This document shows positions 38,361 through 49,700 of a DNA stretch of 64,000 bases, in pieces. The stretch lies in assembly GCF_032854445.1 (NCBI RefSeq), contig NC_088295.1:54727249-54791248 (forward strand), in the 5' to 3' direction. Position numbers and translations under genes: made by a program. Positions within the stretch are counted from its first letter, which is position 1, and each line of letters opens with the position of its first letter. The notes beneath the pieces are model-generated. The model was not told the origin of the DNA and did not search any database. It worked only from the letters and a program-made list of their open reading frames with translations. The DNA comes from Liolophura sinensis (taxonomy: Eukaryota; Mollusca; Polyplacophora; Chitonida; Chitonidae).

Positions 38361-39630
38361 TGTCTGTATGATGAATCTTGCTTCATATATTAGCTTTCTT
38401 TTACTTCAAGTGTCACACCTATGTTTCAGAGAGAGTACATTATTTCGCGCTTCGCATGACCCTATGAACAGGTTCAGACGCCGATATTACATAATTAGTA
38501 CGTGTGTAGTTATACAACCTGTGAGTGGTACAGGCAAAGTCATTGTGAATAACGTCCAGTGTTCGTACACAAAAGTGTAATATTACACTCTTCATTATAT
38601 AGGGTCTCAGTGAGATCAAAGGGTCACAATGAATACAGAGTGTATTTCAATACGTTATCTCCAACCATAAAATTATAGACCATACCAGCCGCCAGAGTGA
38701 AGTTTTTTGTACGCCGCTAACACCAAACTTATGTCGACATTCTCCTTAAACAACATGGTGTAATATTTCACACAATATAATGTGTTAGTAACGCTTTACG
38801 TGGGCAGGAGTGCAATGCATTCCATCTCTCATTTATACTAGAACACCAGAGTTTGGTAGTGATACCCTGAAGAGGAAAACCAATTTTCGCAACTGATCGA
38901 ACGAAACCAAAGAGTGTTTGTTTGCACTTTATTATGTCGTCTGACAATTTTCTTTGAAAATGTTCAGGCTCGAGAATGGGGAAAAGTCACCCTTCCGTCA
39001 CAGTCTCAAACTGTGCTTCTATATGTGGCAGTGTGAAGTCACATTTGCAACTGCGGTAGAGGGGAGGCAACTGTGTAGTCCAAGTCGGGTTGGGCTTCAC
39101 TCATTCTAACCCTTCTGGCCACAATCCACATTAAATCTGCCATTTATTTACATGTGAACATCTAGCCATACAAATCTATACCAGCGGGCCCCAAAGGTTC
39201 CGGGCCTGATAATCCTGAGACACCACTGTACTCAAACTCCTAGAGATAGGATTTGACGGATGAAGTTGACCAACAGCTTGTCCAAACGACTCCGCGTGAG
39301 GCTGGTAAAACGACTTATCACTTCTTTTGTCACGAGTCCATCCATTCCTGAAAAAAATATAAATTGTCTGTAATAAAACTTCGAAGCCTGTTCCACAAAA
39401 TGATACCACTCAAGAAGTAAAGGCAATTAAAATGCAAAAGAAAACACAACTAAAAATTAATTTAATCTCGCTTGAAAATAGAACGTAAGTTCACATTTAA
39501 ACAGCATTATCGTGCAATTGACTGGTCACATCAGAACGCAAAGACAATTGATTCAATAAAATTAATGTTTTTTTTGGTATTATCGTAATACTATCTCTCA
39601 TTCTATATTCTGCTACACATTCTGCTTTCA
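38361..39630. other. Gene-free stretch
   Basis: No supported exon. Confidence 0.4.
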
Positions 39631-39810
39631 GTATAATGGCTCGGGCGGGACGGCTTACTTGCCTTCAGTAAGGCTCTCAGTGAAGCAGCACTAGATAAAA
39701 GAGCGGTCCTGCAACATCGAGGCACATTACATTCTAAGGATTCCTTCGTCGTCATATAACTGAAAAGTTGTTAAGTACGACGTTAAACCCCAAGCACTCA
39801 CTCACTCACC
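39631..39810 (+). mobile_element. SINE family B, 5'-truncated
   Basis: Starts inside the central domain (GTATAATGGCTCGGGCGGGA), continues through GCACTAGATAAAAGAGCGGT and GGATTCCTTCGTCGTCATAT to GTACGACGTTAAACCCCAAG, and ends with the (ACTC)n tail. The tRNA-like head is absent. Confidence 0.88.
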
Positions 39811-41070
39811 AAACCAGAACAGGCCAAGCGATACCTAGATCTCAGTCAGAAGATAGACACAGTGATGTCATATCTTGTGTATGGTGCGGAGAGAGATTAA
39901 ATAAAGAGCTAAGGGAAAGCAAGTGTAAAAAGAAGATAAGCATGAGTAGAAAAAACACTGACAATCTATTTGAAAACTAATTTTACATTTTTCTCTTACT
40001 TTTCTAGTCTGTTAAATGCTGCCAAATGTGTTGATTGTTGTGAACAGCGTCTATATCTTTATTATAACTGATTCGGGACTGCCATTGCATCAGTGGTAGT
40101 TCATTCGGCAACGAACTTTACAGATCTCTCTATTTAAGTACAATTGTGTACAGAGTAATTCGGGGATTAGGTAATGTAACATAATTATGTATGGGCTATC
40201 CCCATTTTAGCGTTGCAAAGGCATCAACGGCCACCAACCGTGGCTGGCGACAGGCAGCCGACGCAAGTAAAAAACAATCATCCATAGAACACACGCATAT
40301 ATACGTAAGTTCAGACCAGACACCTTGATTGTAATATTTTGTAAATGCCATTGTTATAGATAATTTATAAGGTTAAACGGGCATGTCCATCTTCAGTGGC
40401 CAGCGCTGTAGGAGAAATTCTACTACTAATCACCACATGTGTCATGCCTTGATCTGACTTGCTCTACTTCCATTGCTTGTACGTCGGTATGGCCGCATAA
40501 GCTCTAAGGCCTATAAATACAAGTGGATCTGTTTTTTTTTAATTGTCGGAGAGCACCTAACTTTATTCCACCCTATAAATTTAACTTTTATAGAGATTAT
40601 GTATCAACAAACGCCAACCGTTAATATAATATAATATTATATTATTATATTTTTGAATTTCCAAAGTGTCGAACACATTTTTACTTAAGCATGGCAATAT
40701 TTATAGTTTCATATGTACTTTGGGTATTTGGTATTATTTTGTGCGTCGCCACGATAAGCCGATGTGGCTTAAAGCCATAAGCATTCATTCATTCATTACT
40801 TTATGCGAGGTTTGGCGTGAGTATAGAGTACAACGTGTGTGACGGGGCCTGGCGGGGAATTTGGGGAACCAGTAAAGTCCCAGCATTCCCTGTGCAAATA
40901 AATAAATCAATGCAATACAAATGTATAAATAGACCCGCTTGTAGCCACAGGGTATAGCTCTATAGCCTGGCCCACAGTGACTGTCGTGTATGAACCGAGA
41001 ATATGCCTATACACAACCCTTACCTTGCGATTATTGGCTGGCCTGCATATTACAGGGTCGCTATTAAACC
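39811..41070. other. Gene-free stretch upstream of amidase copy 1
   Basis: No exon seen. A short word near 40,091 (CATCAGTGGTAGTTCATTCG) resembles an A box and may be an old tRNA-derived remnant. An AT-only palindromic patch lies at about 40,621-40,655. Confidence 0.4.
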
Positions 41071-41079
41071 ATATACAGT

Positions 41080-41268
41080 TATTTAGGTCAGAAACCAGAA
41101 CAAAGTACAGCCTCTAGGTCAACATCAACAACTTTGTAACAGCCATAACGTTTACAGAATAACGCGACGGACTCAGCTTCTCGCTCAACATCGGCAAATC
41201 TCACTCGTTCCTGCGGGAATCTTACGCTTGGCTTCGGAGATCGGTGTTGCCTTGGTTTCACGTGTGAA
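41080..41268 (+). promoter_or_regulatory. 5' flank conserved between the amidase copies
   Basis: The word TTATTTAGGTCAG lies about 188 bp before the copy 1 ATG and 186 bp before the copy 2 ATG. AATCTTACGCTT and CTTGGTTTCACGTG/CTTGGTTCAACGTG lie close to both starts. The region probably holds the core promoter and 5' UTR. No TATA box is clear; the transcription start cannot be placed from sequence. Confidence 0.5.
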
Positions 41269-41284
41269 ATGGCGTCAGAAGAAG
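41269..41284 (+). CDS. Amidase copy 1 exon 1
   Basis: ATGGCGTCAGAAGAAG followed by donor GTAAGT, phase 1. It encodes MASEE. The same 16-nt exon recurs in copy 2 (MASGE), which supports this start. Confidence 0.8.
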
Positions 41285-43682
41285 GTAAGTGTATACGCAT
41301 GTATACAACGAAGGGAAAGAGATCTTCTGCGCATCAGAACGGCTCTGCCCGGTTTCCTACCACCATAATGCTGGCCGCCATCGTATACGTGAAGTATTCT
41401 GAGTATGGTGTAAAATTCATAGGGAGACGACTTGCCTGCCAACATTATGAAGCTCACACTTCGATTTTGCTGCGAGTGGAATTCTGTCATTCACCCGTGG
41501 CAAAGCTTGGCTGTTTATCAGTCACGCCTGTTTCCTCTGTCCAAAAAACTGACCACCTCCATGCATGTGCTTGAATTACTAACGAGTATGGGATTTGTCA
41601 CGCACCTGTGGCTGTGAGTGTGGGGAGGACGGAGGTGTTACTCTGGTCTTAACCTAGGTTTGTTAAATAAACCTTAAGCGCGATAACGCATGGCCTGATT
41701 CACTGATACCCTAAGTCATCCGAAGTGTAGCTATGACACAGCTAGCATCAGTAGCCTAAATCGTCTTTTAAGAGTTCCGCTTCGGGAACGGTAGATCCAG
41801 GATCAATCCTGGATCGAGTCACACCTAAGACTATAAAAGAGGAAGTTGCAGCTTCCTCGCTTGGCGTTCAGCATGAAGGGGATAGTGCAACGACTGGTTG
41901 ACCCGTATCAGTATAATGGCTCGAGCGGGACGCCTTACTTGCCTTCGGTAAGTCGTCTCAGTGAAGGAGCACTAGATAAAAGATCGGTGGAAATCCGTCC
42001 TGCTACAAGGAGGCACTTTAAATATAGCCTAAGGATTCCTTCGTAGTCATTAGGTTTTGAGGAAGAAAACGGATTCAATAAGCGATACGGCTGTGGGCAG
42101 GTTATGTAATCTCACAGTAGGTGCTATGAAATGCATAGTCCCAAGCCTCTGTTTTGTGTGGAGCTTGCTTGTACAGGTATCTCATCCTCACCAACAATTT
42201 CTTTTCAGAATGTCAAAATAAAAGATAGAGTCTTAGCATTTGACGCATTTGTTTGAAGGTGTCAAAATTTTAATATTTATTTAGTACTTTATTTATACCG
42301 TAGGCACTACAGAAACTATTGAATCGTGTTTTAAATTTTGTCTTCCAGTAGAAATGGTTTTATGAAATCGAACCCTGTTCCGTTTCAATGTATCCTTCAC
42401 ACTCGTGTTTCATTTTTCTGTATCCTTATATCTTGTTTTACTGGATTGTATTTTGAACACTCTTGTTTCAATTTGTTCTATTTTGAAGTGTTGCTTCAAC
42501 TTGCTGTGTTTTGAACAGTCTTGCTTCAACTTGCTGTGTTTTGAACAGTCAACTTGCTGTGTTTTGAACAGTCTTGTTTCAAATTTCATTCAGAAAAACT
42601 ATGGAAGGCTCCGGCGGTGCATCCCATGTCACGCGAACAGGTTCAAGCAATATCCGATCAGCTCAGACTGGAGTGTTCTACAGAAGAATTGGACACATAT
42701 ACGGGTAAGTTTTCTAACAGATCCACTTAAAATAAACAAAAATATTCGGTGCAGTCGGCGTGATAAACAAAAATGGGAGAAATAGATGGAATCATATCAG
42801 ACTGTGGTACTAAGACTTTATGTGTATTCAGCTGGTTCTGGTAGAACTTTATAAAAGGCAGGTTTGTATCATGCTAGAGAACAGTGTATAAGAACAGTTT
42901 TGGAGAAACAGTCTGATTTCATTTGTAGCAAGCCACGAGTTTGAAATTAGATTTGGATATTATACTTAGAATATCATCTGCCTTCCATGCTTCACTGGGA
43001 GTGGACAACCACTTCTGACTTACATGGCACCAGCTTTATTTATTATTTATATATTTCGCCCTTTCATGGTTTACGAGTGGTAACGATTGTCAGACTTGAC
43101 CCTTAGATTCAAAATGTTGGCTAAAATAGTCACTTTAAACCCATAACCACCAAAGTTTTTCTCCTATTGCAGAAAGTATTGTAGAAGTGTTGAAATCGTA
43201 CCAGCGAATAAACGAACTGGTGGAACCAGCACTTCCGGTCAAGTATCCAAGAACCCCCGGCTACAGGCCACAGCCAGAAGAAAACCGTCTGAATGCATGG
43301 TATGATGAAAGAATTGAGAGACTAAATAATGTGCTCGCCTATAATTTAAAAATGATACTTGTTGCTGCGTCGCTTGGCGCTGAGCACTGAGAGGTTAGAG
43401 CAGGGACACAGGACTGGTTGGCCCGCTGCCATTGTAATGTGACCTGGTGGGGTGTCATGTCTGGTGTCTACCGCATGCTACTAGTACTTCAGTGGCGGCA
43501 GGACTTTGGCGGTATGGACTCGCCCTGCGACAAGAAGTCACAGTAAATGACTCACATCTAATGACTCCTCGTGGGCATATGACTGAAAAATTATTAAATA
43601 CGACGTTCAACTATAAGCATACATACAAACTTACACACACATACATACATACATACATACATACATACATACATACATACAT

Positions 43683-43713
<31 letters not shown>

Positions 43714-46700
43714 TACACACTTACATACAATCTTTTACTACAAAGCATCTTCTTTGTTTCTAGTTTTTATGAGAGTTTGATAGCTAAGACCTGTATTTTT
43801 ATCAGCTATCTCACCTTTATCAATTCTCTACGATTGACAAGTTTTTATATTCTATAATATTTCGACATATCTCTAATGTATATCGACGGCCTATACAGTG
43901 TTGTAGATAATTGTCGATATAATGTATAGCATTTATGTTTGTTAAGGTATTACCGCTGTGACATCAAAGGAGCGGATAAAGGTAAACTGGCAGGTAAAAA
44001 GATTGGCATCAAAGACAACACGGCGGTGGCAGGTGTCCCTATGATGAATGGTTCAAAGATAATGGAGGGTTATGTACCGGAGTATGACGCCACCGTGGTC
44101 ACAAGGATTCTCGACGCAGGTAGATTTAAAGCCATTTAAGGAATCCTCTGGTCTGTATACGTATGAGTAAGAAAATCTGGATGTTCAACTAGTATAAGAC
44201 TGATATACAATGCTGGGGAATCATTTATTTTGTGCATGATGGATAAATGATTTAAACGAATAAGACTTTCGTAGAGCAACAAGCGGACTTTGATGTCGTA
44301 CACTGAAGAATACGTGTTTCAAATGTTCTTCTATGATACGAGCCATGTGAGTAATAAGTATCACGCTGCAGTCGATTGAACACGGTTCAATTTGTCATCT
44401 GTTTAATCCAACTTCAATAAACTATTTTGATCTCAACATCTTGAAGCCAGAGGATCAAACCAGTCAAAGAATAAAAATCAACACATGTTTTTTTTGTATC
44501 AATCGCTTATCCACAACAAGTATAACTTGCTTTTGACCTTCTGTAATTCTTCAGGTGGGCATATTGTCGGGAAAGCTGCTTGCGAAGACATGTGCATCAG
44601 CGGAGGCGGATTTAACAACTCCATTTCTCCGGTTTTGAACCCAGTCAACACGGAACACGTGCCTGGGGCTTCCAGTTCGGGCAGTGCGGCTTTGGTAAGC
44701 TGTCATAAACTTAAAAAATGCTTTGGATTTGAAATTGAAAGTCATTAGAGTAATTATCATGTGAATGCCAATGAATGTTGTCGCTATTCCTCTCTGTTTT
44801 GACGTCTTCAATTCATCCAGGTGACATACATGATGTATGGAGCAGGTGTTCCCTCAAAAGAAAGTACTTTCGCAAAACACTTGTTTCATACGGTTTCAGA
44901 AACGCTTTAATTGGCGTTAATGTTCATTGTTAAGTGAATTAAAATTATACGTGTTTTAAAAGGGGTTGTGTTGATTCTTCAAGACAGTTGTAATACCGCC
45001 TAACTTCTGTCTTTTTAGCTGGCTGCTGGCGAGATAGATTTGGCCACAGGTGGTGACCAAGGCGGCTCTATCCGCATCCCCGCCTGCTGGTGTGGTGTGG
45101 TCGGACTGAAGCCCACTTTCGGCCTTGTCCCTTACACGGGCTGTGTGCCTATTGAGATGACCCTAGACCATTGCGGACCCATGGCCAGGACCGTCCGCGA
45201 CTGTGCTCTCTTCCTGGAGGTAAAAAAATGGATGTTGTCTTACATTTAGGCGTATCGTAAAGTGAATGGTCCGTGGTAAATGATAGAATGTCAAACAAAC
45301 TGTCTGGCAGAATGAATTATTGGGTTAAATATAAAGTTTTATATTAAAGCAACGACCGGTTGACCCGTATTAGTATAATCGCTCGGGCGGGGAGGCTTGC
45401 TTGCTCTCAGTGTGTCGTCTGAGTGAAGCAGCACTAGATAAAAGAGCGGTGGAAATCCGTCCTGCGACAAGGAGGCACATTACATACACTCTAAGGACTC
45501 CTTCGTCGTCATATGACTGAAAAGTTGTTAAGTACAACATTAAACCCCAAGCACTTTCTCACTCAACACAAGGTAGTTTGCGACATGTATGACAATGTTT
45601 GTGACAGTCGATTAGCAATACAGCGATGCTGTTATATTAATTTACAGAATCCACATGTGGAAATCATGAAAAGCTAACCAGGCAGTTCAAGTGCATGTAA
45701 TTGCCCAGTTATTGTCCGAGTCTACGTTAAATGAATGGGCTTAATTTCTATTTCTGAAATAGGTGGTCTTTTAAACACTTCTGGCGAGAAAACTATTAAT
45801 CGCAGCTGAACCGTATTCAGGTACCACGGAAAGTGCATAGCTTATGAGATTATGACTTTTTCCAGTGAGCAGATAATGACTTGTATCCAATGTTTGAGCT
45901 GCACTTAATTAACGCATTTGTCTGTTTTTCTGATTGTTTAGGTGCTTGCCGGTTATGATGATGGTAGTGACCCAAGGCAGCCCCCGAACATTCAGGTCCC
46001 GGAATACAGTAAAATGGTTTGTACTGTAATGTACGCTATATTTATACGTTCTGTTTGCTCCTTAATGATGGTGTTGGATATACAGGTGTATTAGTCAATC
46101 CAGACGCCTTATTTATTGACGGACACCATATGGTGTTGAAAAAACAACGTGATATCACCAGCCTATATAACCATGTAAAGCATGTGTACTTTGTATTTTA
46201 ACTCCTAATTTAATAAATTTATTTATTTATTTACATATTTGATCGGTGTTTTATACGCCGTACCCAAGAATATTTCAATTATATTACGGAGGCCAGGCTT
46301 AAGGTGGGAGGAACCCACGACCATCCACAGGTTGCTGAAAGACCTTCCCATGTACGGCCGGAGAGGTAACCAGCATGAGCTGGGCTTGAACTCACAGTGA
46401 CCGCATTGGTGAGAGGCTCCTGGGTCATGCCCCGCGCTGGCACGCTAACCGCTTCGGTAACGGAGGTCCACCTGGGCGAAATACAAAGTAACCATATGTA
46501 CCTTATTAGTAGTACCGTCTCATTACGCCTTTTCGCATGGGAAGTGTGAACACAATTAATCCTTATCATCTTGATGTGAATAGGGCTTTTAATTCCCCGT
46601 GCATTCAGCTTGATGTGAATAGGGCTTTTAATTCCCCGTGCATTCAGCTTGATGTGAATGGGGCTCTTAATTCCACGTGCATTCCCCTGGAAAGCTTTGC

Positions 46701-49700
46701 CGACGTCGCTTCAGTGAACATATTCTAGAATAAGTACTAAATAGTTGTAAATAAAAGATAGAACTAAAAAGATACAGTTGTAAAAGCGCTTTTAGTAACC
46801 AGCTCTTAAAATGAAACACTGTCCAATGTTTTGTACCTTTTTTCCTGAACTCAAGCAAGGCTTTTTCCCCTTCCTTTGGCACTCCAAGGTTTCATGTCAC
46901 CCTGCACACAAACACAAAAGTTGTTGTTATCCTGTTTCTTGATTTTAGGTCTTGTGCTGATAACCTTGAACTTTTCTTTTAGCTGCCAGAAAAACTGGAA
47001 GGAAAGCGTATAGCGCTGTTACAGGAAGGATTTGAGAACTGTGACAAGGACGTGGTAGATATGGTGAAAGCTGCGGCTCATAAACTCAAGCAAAGAGGGG
47101 CGGTGGTCAGTGAGATCAGCTTACCCTGCCATAAAGACGGTAGGTGGAATCTGACAAGTGGAACCAACCTGATTTGCTGCAATCTTCACTAGTGCACGTG
47201 CGCTTGTAAAGCGCAGAGTCTCTCCTCACTGACAAACTCTCAACTTACAGAACTGCGTTTTGAATGTAATTCTGAGTGTCACCGTGTGAGTTAGCTTTTA
47301 GGTTACTCATTTATTTTCCTTACTATATACGAGGTAAACTTCAACCTCAAAAATATATATCCCCTAACTTTCGCGTGATACAATGCCATACTACCCACAT
47401 GGAGCTTGCATTTTTCTCTACAAAAATATCCAAAAATCATTGTAGCATGAACACTGTTTTTTGAGCTGTGGTTGCTGGAAGTGAAGTCATAGTATTTTGT
47501 TACATTGATAGAAGGGTAGGAAGTAACACTGGCAAAAGTTCGCAGTTCTATGCAAAACTGGCAAGAGTTCGCAGTTCTATGCAAAACAGACAAAATTCGG
47601 ATGTATTTCAAGTAGGTGCCAAAAAAGTGCTGAAATTTATAGTGCATCAACAACATAAAGTGTCTTTGTGTCAGTGTTACCCAACTAGTGCCCCTTCACT
47701 CTTCATTTCGGAGGTAAATCTTGGATCCCATTGCCTGAATTGCGCATGTGTAACCTTTACCACATTACGTCTTCCGTGGACTCTACAAACTGAGAAGATT
47801 ACGACCTAGACAAGCTTGACGTAATATCAGACTAACGTAGAGTTTTCCCGCGTGGGACCCTTGAACAGAATAGGCCCTTCAACCGTGAACAAGAATAGGC
47901 CCTTCCTGAACAGAATAAGCCCATCGTGAACAGAATAAGCCCTTTGAGAGCAGAATTGGCCCTTTGTGAGCAGAATAAGCCTTTTTGAGCAGAATTGGCC
48001 CCTTTTTGAGCAGAATTGGCTCTTTGTGAGCAAAGTAAGCTTTTTGTGAGCAGAATAAGCCCTTTGTGAGCAAAATTGGCCCTTTGTGAGCAGAATAGGC
48101 CCCCTCGTGAAGAGAATACGCCCTTTGTGAGCAGAAATGGCCCTTTGTAAGCAGAATAGGGCCCTTTGTGAGCAGAACTGGCCCCTTTAGGAACAGAATG
48201 GGCCCCCACGTGAGCAGAATTGGCCCTTCGGGGTCTTGGGAGATGCAGCATTAAACATTCAAATGGATATTTTTAGACATTTTAGGGTATTGTATACAAG
48301 ATATATGATTTTCGATTTATAAATGATTTCTGAATTTGTTATTGTTTTTGTAGCTGATTTTAAAAAAGTCTTGTTTCCTGTCTGTTCGGATTATCATTGT
48401 CATGAAGGAAGATGTTTTCTGATTTCAAAGTTCAGTTTCTTTATTGTTTTAAGATTATGACGAGCTATCTACCAATAAAACATTCACAATCGTTGTATCA
48501 GTCAAATAATATGTTAAATACGACATAAAAAAGACATGTTACTCGTCTCTTCCCTACGCTTATATGTTTTTCGTTCTTTTGTTTGACAGCATATCACATC
48601 TGGTCTCCAATTATTATAGAGGGCATGCATCAGACAATGGTCAAGGACAGCGGTGAGTCGTGTGTAGTTGGTGACCTGTATGGCGTCTGGATGAGGTGCA
48701 CGATGTGATGACGCAGTGTACGGCATCACTGTTTTGCCTTTATTCACACAGTTTATGGGCTCCATGGTATATTTTGCTCTCCTTGTAAATCCCTAAGACT
48801 GTAAGAAACACTCTACTCCATTAATGATCTCAGTGAACACTGTGTGTTCCTATTGGTTTTGTTTCAGTTATCAAAGAAGCTTTTAGCATCAAAATATATT
48901 TCAATAAAATTTCGAATTCCGCAGGTATTATAATCAATATGAAATCTTTCCTCTGCTATTATTGCTTTCAGTCAGAAATCTTATAACAGCTGTTTTTTTT
49001 TTTATATTTTGTTTCAGGTCATACTGTGGGGTGGAAGGGCCAGCATTTCCCCTCCATGTTAGACAAATTGGGCCAAGGTTACGCCAGCCGTCACCTTGGA
49101 CATTTCAGAGGTCATCCGGCTGTTCATGATTGTAGGGGAATACGCTAAGACGTCTTACCATGGCCGCTTTTACGCTAAAGGGCTCAGAATCTCGCGAGAT
49201 CCCCTCACCAGAAAAGTACGATGATGCGCTAAAGGACCATGACGTCATCATCATGCCCACGCTGCCGTTCAAGGCCCTGAAAATCCCCAAGGCGAATAGT
49301 ACAGTCGCTGGTATGTCATAATTTTAGGGGTCATGAGTTGGTTTATCTTTAGCCTTCTTTTTCCAAATTGTTGAATTGACTAAAATCCGTCAGACGACCG
49401 TTGGCGAATAAATTATGGGTGAGGTCGATGGTTCAAATCCCACCGGTTCCGCTGTGTTCTTTTCCCTGGGGAAGATGTCACGTATAATTATATTTCTATA
49501 TACAAATGAATAAATGAATCAGGTGAATATGATGGTTGTTGTGGCATGTAACGTGACACAAAAGTTCAACTTGTCTATTCAGAAACGTTTAAATGTTTTG
49601 TTTCCCATTTTGAGAACGAAGAAATAATATCTATCGATTATATACTTTGTGATAGGTCTTTGATATCCTTTACCTGAAGAAAAGTGAAATGTTAGACAAA

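Noticed and set aside
43447-43857. 136-codon + frame with [10 protein letters not shown] repeats
   Set aside because: Translation of a SINE C copy and the CATA microsatellite.
47832-48251. 139-codon minus-strand frame with heptad-like repeats
   Set aside because: It is produced by the 20-bp minisatellite and has no other support.
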